Positions 16,890 through 26,605 are shown, counted from the stretch's first letter. The stretch: 64,000 bases of DNA from Gemmatimonadota bacterium (GCA_016874005.1 VGVQ01000002.1:176458-240457); one strand, 5' to 3'. Notes: generated by a model from the sequence alone, not told the origin. A program made the numbers and translations.

Positions 16890-18044
16890 ATGACCGCACC
16901 GACCCCGCGCCTCCCGCTCCCCCTCGCCGACCTCACGGTCGTGGCTCTCGAGCAAGCCGTTACCGGCCCGTACTGTACCAGACAGCTGGCGGACTTCGGT
17001 GCCCGGGTCATCAAGATCGAACGGCCCGATGGCGGCGACATGGCCCGCCACTATGACGGGGCCCTCCACGGCGTCTCGGCGTACTTCGCCTGGCTCAATC
17101 GGGGGAAGGAAAGCGTGGTCCTCGACCTCAAGACCGAGCCGGGCCGCTCGGCATTGCACCAGTTGGTGGCTCGGGCCGACATCTTCGTCCATAACTTGGT
17201 TCCTGGCGCGGTCGAGCGGCTCGGATTGGGTTATGACCGCTGCCACGACATGGCACCCCGGCTGATCTGGGTGGCAATCTCGGGCTACGGCCCCGACGGT
17301 CCGTACCGCGACAAGAAGGCCTACGACATGCTGATCCAAGCCGAGGCCGGCGTGGTGAGCCTGACGGGCACGCCCGAGGCGCCGGCCAAAGTCGGGATCA
17401 GCATCGCCGACATCGCGGCGGGCCATTACGCCTTCTCCAGCACCTTGGTGGCGCTGCGCCATCGTGACCGCACCGGCCGTGGCGAACGGATCGACATCTC
17501 GATGCTGGAGTGCCTGACCGAGTGGGTCACTCCCCAGCTCTCGGTCCAGCTGGGGACCGGCGTTGCGCCCGCACGAGCCGGCCTCCGCCACAACATGATC
17601 GTTCCCTACGGTGCCTACCGCTGCGCCGACGGGTCGGTGATGTTCGCGACCCAAAGCGACCGGGAGTGGAAGCGATTCTGCGCCGCGGTGCTCAGGCTGC
17701 CGGCGATCGCCGAGGACCCCAGGTTCGCCACCAACCCCGACCGGCTCGCCAATCGCCTCGAATTGGAGCGGCTGATCGAGGCCATCCTGGGCACCCTGAC
17801 CGTTGCCGTCGTGGTCGAACGGCTGGACGAGGGCGGGATCGCCAATGCGGTGGTGAACGACATGGCCGCGCTGGCCGCCCATCCTCAGCTCGCCGCTCGG
17901 AACAGGTGGACCGAGGTGGAGACGCCGCAGGGATCGGTCCCGGCCCTCCGCCCGCCGCACAACCTCAGCTCGATCGCGCCCGCCATGGCGCCGGTGCCTG
18001 GTTTGGGTGCCGATTCGGCGCGGGTGCTGGCGGAGTTGGATTAG
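16890..18044 (+). CDS. CaiB/BaiF family (class III) CoA-transferase
   Basis: 384 residues, beginning 4 nt after the preceding stop. Typical features are LTVVALEQAVTGPYCTRQLADFGARVIKIE at the N-terminus (the residues before KIE bind CoA), WLNRGKESVVLDLK, SGYGPDGPY, KAYDMLIQAEAG containing the catalytic Asp, and GERIDISMLECL. Class III enzymes move CoA between carboxylic acids with retention of the acyl moiety. In this operon it would activate the free acid (itaconate, mesaconate or citramalate) from a donor such as succinyl-CoA or acetyl-CoA. It is the last gene of the operon. Confidence 0.9.
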   Translation: MTAPTPRLPLPLADLTVVALEQAVTGPYCTRQLADFGARVIKIERPDGGDMARHYDGALHGVSAYFAWLNRGKESVVLDLKTEPGRSALHQLVARADIFVHNLVPGAVERLGLGYDRCHDMAPRLIWVAISGYGPDGPYRDKKAYDMLIQAEAGVVSLTGTPEAPAKVGISIADIAAGHYAFSSTLVALRHRDRTGRGERIDISMLECLTEWVTPQLSVQLGTGVAPARAGLRHNMIVPYGAYRCADGSVMFATQSDREWKRFCAAVLRLPAIAEDPRFATNPDRLANRLELERLIEAILGTLTVAVVVERLDEGGIANAVVNDMAALAAHPQLAARNRWTEVETPQGSVPALRPPHNLSSIAPAMAPVPGLGADSARVLAELD

Positions 18045-18194
18045 GCCGACAAGCAGCGCCGCGGCGGGCCACCGCTTCGGGAAGACTCCGGGTGACGGCC
18101 GCGCGGGCGGGCACCGATGCGCTGCCGCGTTGACGCGAGCAGCCTCGTTCCGTAGCTTCGCGCTTTCGGTTCTTCATTCATCAGGAGTTCCGGC

Positions 18195-19613
18195 ATGATC
18201 GCTCGAACGCGGCGCGCGCTGGCCATCAGCGCATCGATCGTCGTTGGCGTCCAACTCGTCGAGGCACAAACCGTCGCGGTCACCGGCGGTACGGTAATCG
18301 ACGCGACCGGCCGTCCGCCCATTGCCGATGGCGTCGTCGTGCTCAAGGACGGCCGGATCACCGCGGTCGGACCCGCGGCCAGCACCACGGTGCCTCAAGG
18401 CGCGACCCGAATCGACGCCAGAGGCAAGTACGTCATCCCCGGGCTGATGGACTCCAACCTCCACCTGTTCCTCAACCTCGACACCGAAACACTGGTCAAG
18501 TACGAGGATCGCTACCACGAGATCGTCGTGGAGGCAGCCCAGATCGCCCTCAAGACCGGGCAGACCACGGTCTTCGATACCTGGGGACCCCGCGGTGCCC
18601 TGTCCAAGGCCCGCGCCATGATCAACGCGGGCCAAGTTCAAGGCAGCCGGATCTACTATGCCGGCAACATCATTGGCTTCGGGGGGCCGTTCAGTGCCGA
18701 CTTCCGGGCTGGCGCCGCCCCTCACTTGAGCAAGGCGTTCGTCAAGCGGATCAACGACCAGTGGGAGGAAGGAAGCGGCCGAGAGTTGATGTGGATGCCG
18801 CCCGATTCCCTGCGGGTCGCGATGCGCAAGTACGCCGCCCTCGACCACGACTTCCTCAAATTCGGGGCGAGCGGGCATGTCGAGATGTTCTTCATCTCGT
18901 TTTCGCCGCGGGCGATGCGGATCATCGTGGAAGAAGGCCACCGCCTGGGCAAGACGGTGCAGGCCCACGTCACCTCGCCCGAGAGCATCGACATGGCCGT
19001 CGACGCCGGCGTCGACATCTTGACCCATGGCGACATCTCGGGGCCGATCTACCCGATCCCGATGGAGACCTTGCAGAAGATGGCGGCCAAAGGAACCGCG
19101 GTTTCGTCGCTGGCCACCACCAAGCGGGCCCGGGATGCCCAGATCAAGCACGCCCCGAACGGCGTACTCACGCCGTACATGGTCGTCGCCGCCAAGAACA
19201 TCGAAAACATGGTCAAGGCCGGCGTTCGCCTGATGGTCTCGACGGACGCCGGCATCGAGCACCCGGTGATGCTGGCGGAATCCCCGACCCTCGCCGTGGA
19301 TACGGTGGACGCCCGGGTCAAGCTCGGCGAGGGCCACTTCAACGCGCTGGTCGGGTTCGAAGAGGCAGGGATGGCGCCGATGGAAATCCTCAAGTCGGCC
19401 ACCAGCAACGTCGCCAAGTCCTACAAGCTCGATCGCGACCTCGGAACCCTCGAGGTCGGCAAGCGAGCCGATCTGGTGATCCTCGACGCCGACCCGCTGG
19501 CGAGCGCCCGGAACTACCGATCGATTCGCTCGGTGATCAAGGACGGCAAGGTAGTCGACCTGGCGGCATTGCCGGCGGCGCCCATCATCAGCTCCATCAA
19601 GGTCGCCAAGTAG
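18195..19613 (+). CDS. Secreted amidohydrolase-family protein with altered HxH motif
   Basis: 472 residues. A signal peptide (ALAISASIVVGVQLVEAQ) precedes the amidohydrolase fold: AVTGGTVIDATG, then DARGKYVIPGLMDSNLHLF. The metal-binding HxH that normally follows GLMD is NLH here, so the first histidine is replaced by Asn. Later ligands look intact: DFLKFGASG (the carboxylated-Lys region), QAHVTS, THGDI and STDAGIEHP, and the C-terminal GTLEVGKRADLVILDADP is canonical. It is probably a periplasmic or secreted hydrolase of the imidazolonepropionase/dipeptidase-like branch, with a metal site different from its relatives. The 150-nt gap from the CoA operon suggests its own promoter. Confidence 0.88.
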   Translation: MIARTRRALAISASIVVGVQLVEAQTVAVTGGTVIDATGRPPIADGVVVLKDGRITAVGPAASTTVPQGATRIDARGKYVIPGLMDSNLHLFLNLDTETLVKYEDRYHEIVVEAAQIALKTGQTTVFDTWGPRGALSKARAMINAGQVQGSRIYYAGNIIGFGGPFSADFRAGAAPHLSKAFVKRINDQWEEGSGRELMWMPPDSLRVAMRKYAALDHDFLKFGASGHVEMFFISFSPRAMRIIVEEGHRLGKTVQAHVTSPESIDMAVDAGVDILTHGDISGPIYPIPMETLQKMAAKGTAVSSLATTKRARDAQIKHAPNGVLTPYMVVAAKNIENMVKAGVRLMVSTDAGIEHPVMLAESPTLAVDTVDARVKLGEGHFNALVGFEEAGMAPMEILKSATSNVAKSYKLDRDLGTLEVGKRADLVILDADPLASARNYRSIRSVIKDGKVVDLAALPAAPIISSIKVAK

Positions 19614-19634
19614 CGCGGCTGGGGTTGGCCGCCG

Positions 19635-19649
19635 CCGGCATCCTGCCGG
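19635..19649. terminator. Hairpin between convergent genes
   Basis: CCGGCA-TCC-TGCCGG is a perfect 6-bp stem in the 37-nt gap between the convergent amidohydrolase and DUF937 genes. No T-run follows, so termination is only suggested by position. Confidence 0.3.
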
Positions 19650-19650
19650 A

Positions 19651-20229
19651 CTACTGGCGGCGGCCGACCATCCGGATGATGTCGTCGAGCGGGTTGCCGT
19701 CCCCATCCGCATCCAGCATCGACATCAACCCGCCGAGCGCACCGCCCCCGCCCCCGCCGCCAGCTGGGCGGCCGCCCAAGAGGCTGCCCAACAGGCCGCC
19801 CAGCCCGCCGCCGGCCTGGGCCGGACCAGCTCCCTGCTGCTTCGCCATCATGCCGGTGACCACCATGGCGAGCATAGGCAGCATCCGCTTGAGCACGGAG
19901 GCGTCGAGCCCCGATTGGGCCGAGGCGTGTTGCGCCACCGCGCGACTGACGTCCTTGGAGCCGAAGATGGCTCCCAGCACGTCGTTGCCTCTGGCAACGT
20001 TGGTTGGCTCGGGGGCGAGGACCTCGTCGAGCAGCGACCCGCCGCCGAGCCGTCCCAGCAGGCTACCCAGCCCATCGGCCGCCCCTGGTTGCGCCTGCTT
20101 CTTGAAACCGCCCAGGATCGCGGGCAGCAACGCCGCCGCGCCAGAGCTGGCTTGACTCTCGGTCACGCCGAGTTCCTTGGCGATCGATTGGATCCCACCC
20201 AACTGCGCGATTACGTCCGTCAGCTGCAT
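19651..20229 (-). CDS. DUF937 (YidB-like) protein
   Basis: 192 residues from the ATG at 20229, chosen because the domain begins at MQLTDVIAQLGGIQSIAKEL; an upstream start at 20280 would add 17 unconserved residues. The DUF937 region spans roughly residues 1-150, with helical repeats (ASSGAAALLPAILGGFKKQA, VLKRMLPMLAMVVTGMM). A Gly-rich linker (residues about 150-170) and an acidic DADGDGNPLDDIIRMV end follow; the latter resembles an EF-hand-like Ca-binding loop. Function of the family is unknown. Confidence 0.82.
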   Translation of the reverse strand: MQLTDVIAQLGGIQSIAKELGVTESQASSGAAALLPAILGGFKKQAQPGAADGLGSLLGRLGGGSLLDEVLAPEPTNVARGNDVLGAIFGSKDVSRAVAQHASAQSGLDASVLKRMLPMLAMVVTGMMAKQQGAGPAQAGGGLGGLLGSLLGGRPAGGGGGGGALGGLMSMLDADGDGNPLDDIIRMVGRRQ

Positions 20230-20281
20230 CTTGACCGTTCCCAGGAGAGAGTGAATTGGCGACCTCGGTCCATCATACATC

Positions 20282-21787
20282 TCATTTGCGACCGCCGGGA
20301 GCGGTGACCGATTTCGCGCCGGATCCGACCGCGACCCGGAACTGCATCACCCCGTCGTCGACCGGGGCCGAGAAGAGCCGCTGCTCCTTCCGGTAGTCCT
20401 GGGGGTTGAGCCACGGATCCCAGTCTCCCTGGCGCGGCAACCGATCGATGATCCGCTGGAGGTATCCGGAAGAGAAGTTCTCGATGAAAGGTCGCGGCGC
20501 CATCGTCCGATCGCCGTCCCGAAGCTCTGGCACGCAGATCGTCGCGCCGGTCCGCTCCATCCGGTTGAGCAGCCGGCAGACGTACTCCGAGATCAGGTCG
20601 GCCCGGAGCGTCCAGGAGGCGTTGATGTAACCGAAGATCGACACCAGGTTCGGGACACCGGAATAGGCCGCGCCCCGATAGGTCCAGGTCTTCGCGAAGT
20701 CCACCGGTCGGCCGTCGACTTCGAATCGGATCTCGCCGCCCACGACGAGTTCGAGGCCGGTGGCCGTCACGATCAGGTCGGCGTCGAGGCGTTGTCCCGA
20801 TTCCAGCTCGATCCCGCCTTCGTCCCAGGTTCGGATCGTGTCGGTAACGACGGAGGCCCGGCCCGAACGAATCGCCTCGAACAGGTCACCGTTGGGCACG
20901 ATGCACAACCGCTGATCCCACGGCGCGTATCGGGGCGTGAAGTGCCGTTCGACGTCGTAATCGGCTCCCAGCGCGTCGCGAACCTGGCCGATGAACCACT
21001 TCGTCATCCGCTCGGGCGATTTCCGGCTCCGCCGGTAGAGCAGCAGCTGGAGACCGATGTTCTTCCAGCGGATCAGGCGGTAGGCCACCGGCCCCGGCAG
21101 TAGCGCTCGGGCGAGGTCGGCCACTCGGTCGCGATCTGGTATCGCCCACAGGTAGCTGGGCGACCGCTGCAGCATCGTGACATGGGCGGCCGTCTTCGCC
21201 AGGGCCGGCACCAGCGTGACCGCGGTGGCCCCGGATCCGATGACCACAATCCGCTTGCCGGTGTGATCGAGGTCCACGGGCCATTCCTGCGGATGGACGA
21301 CCTGCCCCAGGAAACGCTCTTGGCCCGGGAAGCTCGGGAGGTGCCCACCCCGATAGCTGTAGTAGCCAACCGCCATGAGGAGATACCCGCAGGTGACCGT
21401 CTCGGTGTCGCCGGTATCGCGGCGCTCGACGGTCACGGTCCACCGGGCATCGGCGCTCGACCAGGAAGCGGACCGTACCTGGCGGTTGAACCGGATCTTC
21501 CGGTCGATGCCGTACTCGGCGGCGGTCTCGCGGAGGTAGCGCAAGATCGAGGGACCGTCGGCGATCGCCTTGGCATCGGTCCAGGGCCGGAACCGATAGC
21601 CGAGTGTGAACATGTCACTGTCGGAACGAATCCCCGGGTAGCGGAACAGATCCCAGGTTCCCCCGAGAGTGGGCCTGCCCTCGAGGATCGCGAAGGTCCG
21701 GTTGGGACATTGCATGGTCAGGTGAACGGCCGCCCCGATTCCGGAAAGGCCCGCGCCCACGATCAGGACATCGACGTGCTCGGACAT
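20282..21787 (-). CDS. Flavin monooxygenase, Baeyer-Villiger type
   Basis: 501 residues from ATG 21787. Two Rossmann motifs are visible: the FAD site VDVLIVGAGLSGIGAA (GxGxxG at 11-16) and the NADPH site VVIGSGATAV (184-189). Between them is FLGQVVHPQEWP (159-170), which fits the Baeyer-Villiger fingerprint FxGxxxHxxxW. LGGTWDLFRYPGIRSDSD (41-58) is also typical of this group. It would insert oxygen into ketones or hydroxylate lipophilic substrates; the natural substrate is unknown. It is divergent from the amidase, with an 80-nt spacer that must hold both promoters. Confidence 0.9.
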   Translation of the reverse strand: MSEHVDVLIVGAGLSGIGAAVHLTMQCPNRTFAILEGRPTLGGTWDLFRYPGIRSDSDMFTLGYRFRPWTDAKAIADGPSILRYLRETAAEYGIDRKIRFNRQVRSASWSSADARWTVTVERRDTGDTETVTCGYLLMAVGYYSYRGGHLPSFPGQERFLGQVVHPQEWPVDLDHTGKRIVVIGSGATAVTLVPALAKTAAHVTMLQRSPSYLWAIPDRDRVADLARALLPGPVAYRLIRWKNIGLQLLLYRRSRKSPERMTKWFIGQVRDALGADYDVERHFTPRYAPWDQRLCIVPNGDLFEAIRSGRASVVTDTIRTWDEGGIELESGQRLDADLIVTATGLELVVGGEIRFEVDGRPVDFAKTWTYRGAAYSGVPNLVSIFGYINASWTLRADLISEYVCRLLNRMERTGATICVPELRDGDRTMAPRPFIENFSSGYLQRIIDRLPRQGDWDPWLNPQDYRKEQRLFSAPVDDGVMQFRVAVGSGAKSVTAPGGRK

Positions 21788-21867
21788 GCCGCGCTTTCTG
21801 CGGGTGATTTCCCCCGGTTCGGCTCGACAACGTAGCGGCGGCGCCGCCCGATCGCTACCATTGCGCA

Positions 21868-23307
21868 ATGAACCCGTCGGAATACGCTGCCTTGGACGGC
21901 ATCGCCCTCGCCGAGTTGGTCGCGGCCGGCCACGTCACCGCCGCCGAGTTGGCCGACGTCGCTCGGGCGGCAATCGACCAGGTCAACCCGCAGCTCAACG
22001 CCGTCATCGGTCCGCTCGATGCCGTCGCCGACGACGCGATCCGTCATCCCAGGCGCGGCCCGTTCAGCGGGGTGCCCTTCCTGATCAAGGACATCGGGAT
22101 GCACTACGCCGATGTCCCCCACGAGATGGGCAGCCGATTCGCCAAGGGCTTCCGGTTTCCGCACGATACCGAGCTGGCGCTCCGGTTCAAGCAGTCCGGT
22201 CTGGTCACCCTGGGCCGGACCAACACCCCGGAATTCGGCTGCAACGCCTCGACCGAGCCGGTGGCCAACGGCCCCTCCCGCAATCCCTGGAACCTGGCGC
22301 ACAGTACCGGCGGCTCCTCGGGCGGGAGCGCGGCGGCCGTCGCGGCCGGCGTGGTACCCTTTGCCCACGCCAATGACGGTGGCGGCTCGATTCGGATCCC
22401 CGCCGCCTGCTGCGGTTTGGTCGGCCTCAAGCCGTCGCGTGGTCGGATGCCGGCGGGACCGGACTCCGACGACCTGATCTTCGGCATGGGCGTCGAGCTC
22501 GTCGTCAGCCGCACGGTGCGTGATACCGCGGCGGTGCTCGACGCCACCCACGGACCGGACGTCGGGGCGAGGTTGTTTCTCCCTTCGCCGGCTGCCCCGT
22601 ACCGGAGGTTGATCGACCGTCCGCCGAGCCGCCTCCGGGTGGCTTTCACCCGCACCAGTCCCGACGGGGCGGTCCCGATGGATCCGGAGTGTCGGCGCGG
22701 GGTCGAGCGAACCGCCGCGCTCCTCGAGGAATTGGGTCACCTGGTCGAGGAGGCGTCGCCCGTCTTCGACCATCAGGCCGCCTGCCTCAACTTCCTCGAC
22801 CTCGCCGCGGCGTTTTTTGGGGGCGGCATCAGTCTGATCGAACAGCTCACCGGGCGGACACCGAGCCGGGAGAACCTCGAAGCAACGACTTTCGGGGTCT
22901 ACCAGTACGGCCGCGATCTGACGGCCTTTCAACTCGGCGGGGCATTCGCGCGGATCAACCAGTTGGCCCGCCAAATGGGGGCGTTCTTCTCGCGCTATGA
23001 TCTCTGGCTCACCCCGACCATGGCTGTCCCGCCCGTCAAGCTCGGCGTCATGAACGCGGCCGAGGAGCTTGGTGCTCCCGAGTGGATCGTCAAGATCCTC
23101 TCCCTGGCCCCATTCACGGCACCCTTCAACGCCACCGGGCAGCCCGCGATCAGCCTGCCCCTTCACCACGGCGAGGACGGCCTGCCGATCGGGATCCAGT
23201 TCGTGGCGCGGCTAGGCGACGAAGCGAGCCTGTTGCAGTTGGCGAAACAACTCGAGGACGCCGCTCCTTGGATCGGCAGGCGTCCTCCGGTCTTCGTCGG
23301 GAAGTGA
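21868..23307 (+). CDS. Amidase (amidase-signature family)
   Basis: 479 residues. The Lys-cisSer-Ser triad is complete: Lys74 in VPFLIKDIG, Ser150 in STGGSSGGSAAA, and nucleophile Ser174 in GGGSIRIPA. Overall length and the C-terminal PAISLPLHHGEDGLPIGIQF agree with bacterial amidases acting on aliphatic or aryl amides. No signal peptide is visible, so it is cytoplasmic. It is divergently transcribed from the Baeyer-Villiger monooxygenase, and the two may act on a shared xenobiotic or lipid substrate, but that is only inferred from position. Confidence 0.9.
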   Translation: MNPSEYAALDGIALAELVAAGHVTAAELADVARAAIDQVNPQLNAVIGPLDAVADDAIRHPRRGPFSGVPFLIKDIGMHYADVPHEMGSRFAKGFRFPHDTELALRFKQSGLVTLGRTNTPEFGCNASTEPVANGPSRNPWNLAHSTGGSSGGSAAAVAAGVVPFAHANDGGGSIRIPAACCGLVGLKPSRGRMPAGPDSDDLIFGMGVELVVSRTVRDTAAVLDATHGPDVGARLFLPSPAAPYRRLIDRPPSRLRVAFTRTSPDGAVPMDPECRRGVERTAALLEELGHLVEEASPVFDHQAACLNFLDLAAAFFGGGISLIEQLTGRTPSRENLEATTFGVYQYGRDLTAFQLGGAFARINQLARQMGAFFSRYDLWLTPTMAVPPVKLGVMNAAEELGAPEWIVKILSLAPFTAPFNATGQPAISLPLHHGEDGLPIGIQFVARLGDEASLLQLAKQLEDAAPWIGRRPPVFVGK

Positions 23308-23475
23308 GGTCTCAAGCGCCGGACGGTGGAAAACTGTTGCACAGGAAGCAACCGGCGGCCGGCCGTCGATCCTGACCGGGAGATTCGCCCCTTGCGCTCC
23401 TCGCCGCGATGCTGCACTTATTAGTGGAATCCCGCATCTTGCTCTCATTTTCTGGTAACTCCTTCGGAGGGATCC

Positions 23476-26400
23476 ATGCGGCTTGGTTTCGTACCGGTAT
23501 TCGCTCGATTGGCGCTGGCTTTTCCAGCCGCCGCGCTGGCCTCGTCGCTGAGCGCCGGCTCGGTGGTGGCGCAATCCGGCGCGGTGGCCGGAACTGTGGT
23601 CGACTCGCGGACCGGTCGGCCCTTGGCGGACGCGGCTGTCGCCGTCGAGGGTGGAACGGCCCGGGTTCGGACCAACGCGCGCGGCGAGTTTCGGTTCGAA
23701 AGCCTGTCCGGCACGGTCCAGTTGCAGGTGTCCCGGATCGGGTACCGTCCCCGCACCGCGACCGCCGCGGCTGGCACCACCACGGTCCGGGTGGAGCTGG
23801 ACGAGTTGGCCGTCAAGCTCGACGAACTGGTGGTCACCGGCACCGCCGCCGAGCAGACCAAGCGGAGCATGGGCAACGTGGTGGGCCAAGTGTCGGTCGC
23901 CGACATCGTCCAGATTGCCCCACCCACCAAGATCCAGGACATGCTCTCGGTCAACGTCCCCGGCGTCCGGGTCATCCGGTCGGGCGGCGCCGTTGGCGGC
24001 GGCGGTCCCACCAGAATTCGAGGCTCCGGCAGCCTGAGCCTTTCGAACGAACCGCTGATCTACATCGACGGCGTTCGAATCAACAACGACGCGGCCGCCA
24101 ACACCGAAGCCTTTTTCAACTGGTCGTATCCGTCGCGGATCAACGATCTGAACCCCGAGGAGATCGAGTCGATCGAGATCCTCAAGGGCCCGTCGGCGGC
24201 CACGATCTACGGCACCGAGGCCTCGAACGGGGTAATCCAGGTCATCACCAAGCGGGGTCGTGCCGGCCGGCCGACCTGGGAACTCCACGCCGACGCCGGC
24301 GCCAACTGGCTCCAGAACCCCGAGGGCCGCTTCGAACCCAACTACTACGTCGGGCGTGACGGCAAGGTCAAAGAGTTCCGGGTTCTCGATTTCCAGAAGG
24401 AGATCTGCCTCGACCCGGCCCGCAACTGCCCGACCCACGTCTTCTCGACCGGCACCCCGTTCGCCGCGGGCCTGACCTTGAGCGGCGGGACCGAAGCGCT
24501 CCGGTACTTCTTCTCGATCGACGCGAATCGCGACGAGGGGTACCTCCACTACAACTGGCAGAACAAGTACAACGCCCGCGCCAACCTGAGCTATTCGAGC
24601 CGCGACGACAAATTCAAGGTCGATCTGAGCTTCGGCGGAGTCCGCTCGAAGACCCGGAGCGCGGAGGCGTTTCAGGCTGTCACCACCTCGATCATCTGGT
24701 CGTGCAACTTCCCCGGGTGTGAGCCGGACCCGTCCGATCCCGACAACACCGGATGGAACGGCCCCGGGCATGGCTTCCAGTTCTATCGCCCGGAAGACTA
24801 CGACGCCGCATTCGGGTTCGACTTCATCGACCGGACCATGTTCAGCATGAAGTTCAGCCATCGGCCCCTGCCCTGGCTCAGGCACCAGTTGACGGTCGGC
24901 CCCGATTTCACCACGAACCGGTCATCGAACCTGATCGAGCGGGACGGCTCCGGCTACAATCCCTTCTTCGACTGGAGCCTCGGGTACAAGACGGGGCGAA
25001 CCATGCGCTCGACGTTCCTGACTTTGGATTACGGCGCGGCGGCGGACTGGTCGATCTCGAAGAGCCTCACCAGCACCACGTCCGTCGGGGCCCAGTACTA
25101 TTACAAGCAGTATGACATCCTCCGCGGCGAAGGCCGGCGGTTCTCGATTCCTGGCGGCTCCGACATCACCGGGGCGTCGCAGCGAGTCGCCGAAGAGTCG
25201 TTCTTCGAGAACAAGAACATCGGGATCTACGCCCAGCAGCAGTTCGCGCTCAAGAACCGCTTGTTCCTCACCGGCGCGGTGCGCGGCGACGACAACAGCG
25301 CCTTCGGCAGCAACTTCGACGCGGTGATCTATCCCAAGGTCAGCGCGTCATGGGTGCTGTCCGACGAGCCGTTCATGCCGAAGACCGGCTTCATCTCGCA
25401 GCTCAAGCTTCGCGGCGCGTGGGGCCGAGCCGGGTTGGCGCCGGACGTGTTCTCCGCCATCCGGACCTACCAGCCCAAGGTCGGGCCGGCCGGCCAAGGC
25501 GGTGTCTCGCCGCAGAACCTCGGCAACCCGAACCTCAAGCCGGAAGTCGGCGAGGAGATCGAGCTTGGAATCGACGCCGGCCTGTTCAACCAGCGGCTCG
25601 GGGTCGAGTTCACGTTCTACAACAAGGACGTGAAGGACGCGATCGTCTCGGTTCCCAACAAGCCGTCCCGAGGATTCCCCGGGGTGAGCTTCGTCAACCT
25701 CGGCAAGACCCGGAATCGGGGCATCGAGCTCGCGCTCGACGGCACCGTGATCAACCAGGCCAACCTTGGCCTCGACCTTCGCGGCACCATCGCGACGAAC
25801 TCGAACACCATTCTCGACATGGGAGACCTCAACCCGCTGGTGGGCGGCATCATCGGCAACCAGTGGGACGTCGAGGGATTCCCGGCCGGCTCCATCTTCT
25901 CGAAGAAGGTCGTCGGGTCGAGCATTCAACGGATCCCGGTGGGTGCCATCCAGCTGCCGATCGGGTTCGATCCGATGTGCGAAGGGGGCACCGATCTGGG
26001 TTACGGCAACGGGACCCAGGTCCCCTGTGAATCGGCCCCGCGGATTTTCCAAGGTCGGGTTACTCCCGCGTGGAACGGCAGCCTCAGCGCCACCTTGACC
26101 ATCAACAAGCGCCTCCGCGTCCTGGGTCTGGTGGATTACCTGGGCGGCCACTACATCACCTGCGGCGACTGCTGGGCCATGCACGCCTTCTTCCTGAGCT
26201 CGAGGGAAATTCTCGAGGGCACCGATCCGATCCTGTCGGGCTACCTCGGCACCTTCCTCCTCCAGGGCGACCCGAACTCCGTTGCCAATACCGGCTTGTT
26301 CAAGGCCGGCTTTGCCAAGTTGCGCACCGTGTCGGTTTCCTATGACCTCCCGAACCGGCTCACGAGGTGGGTGGGGGCAGCAAGAGGATCGATAACAATA

Positions 26401-26577
26401 TCAGGCGAGAACCTGGTGACACTCTGGCGGGCCCAGAAGGAGGCCTTCGGCGTCTCCTGGATCGACTCGGAGATTTCGTCGAACGCACCCTGGGCGGGAG
26501 TCCGCGATCAGGGCTTCATCCAGGAATCGTTCCCCCAGGCCGCCCGAGTCCGCGCCACGATGCGGTTCTCGTTCTAA
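23476..26577 (+). CDS. SusC/RagA-type TonB-linked outer-membrane protein
   Basis: 1033 residues; ATG 23476 is preceded by GGAGGG at 5 nt, after an AT-richer 60-nt leader. It has a signal peptide (LALAFPAAALASSLSAG...VVAQ), then a carboxypeptidase-regulatory-like domain (GTVVDSRTGRPLADAAVAVE, residues about 38-110). A plug domain follows with IQDMLSVNVPGVRVIRSGG, TRIRGSGSLSLSNEPLIYID and IESIEILKGPSAATIYGTEA. The TonB-dependent barrel ends at ATMRFSF with the terminal Phe usual for outer-membrane barrels. With the SusD-like lipoprotein downstream it forms an importer for a polymer-derived or peptide nutrient; no glycoside hydrolase is adjacent to hint at the ligand. Confidence 0.93.
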   Translation: MRLGFVPVFARLALAFPAAALASSLSAGSVVAQSGAVAGTVVDSRTGRPLADAAVAVEGGTARVRTNARGEFRFESLSGTVQLQVSRIGYRPRTATAAAGTTTVRVELDELAVKLDELVVTGTAAEQTKRSMGNVVGQVSVADIVQIAPPTKIQDMLSVNVPGVRVIRSGGAVGGGGPTRIRGSGSLSLSNEPLIYIDGVRINNDAAANTEAFFNWSYPSRINDLNPEEIESIEILKGPSAATIYGTEASNGVIQVITKRGRAGRPTWELHADAGANWLQNPEGRFEPNYYVGRDGKVKEFRVLDFQKEICLDPARNCPTHVFSTGTPFAAGLTLSGGTEALRYFFSIDANRDEGYLHYNWQNKYNARANLSYSSRDDKFKVDLSFGGVRSKTRSAEAFQAVTTSIIWSCNFPGCEPDPSDPDNTGWNGPGHGFQFYRPEDYDAAFGFDFIDRTMFSMKFSHRPLPWLRHQLTVGPDFTTNRSSNLIERDGSGYNPFFDWSLGYKTGRTMRSTFLTLDYGAAADWSISKSLTSTTSVGAQYYYKQYDILRGEGRRFSIPGGSDITGASQRVAEESFFENKNIGIYAQQQFALKNRLFLTGAVRGDDNSAFGSNFDAVIYPKVSASWVLSDEPFMPKTGFISQLKLRGAWGRAGLAPDVFSAIRTYQPKVGPAGQGGVSPQNLGNPNLKPEVGEEIELGIDAGLFNQRLGVEFTFYNKDVKDAIVSVPNKPSRGFPGVSFVNLGKTRNRGIELALDGTVINQANLGLDLRGTIATNSNTILDMGDLNPLVGGIIGNQWDVEGFPAGSIFSKKVVGSSIQRIPVGAIQLPIGFDPMCEGGTDLGYGNGTQVPCESAPRIFQGRVTPAWNGSLSATLTINKRLRVLGLVDYLGGHYITCGDCWAMHAFFLSSREILEGTDPILSGYLGTFLLQGDPNSVANTGLFKAGFAKLRTVSVSYDLPNRLTRWVGAARGSITISGENLVTLWRAQKEAFGVSWIDSEISSNAPWAGVRDQGFIQESFPQAARVRATMRFSF

Positions 26578-26605
26578 CCGGCGACCGCCAAGGAGATCAT
26601 CGACC

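Noticed and set aside
19740..19765. Run of ccgccc triplets as a possible simple-repeat element
   Set aside because: It encodes the glycine linker of the DUF937 protein and needs no other explanation.
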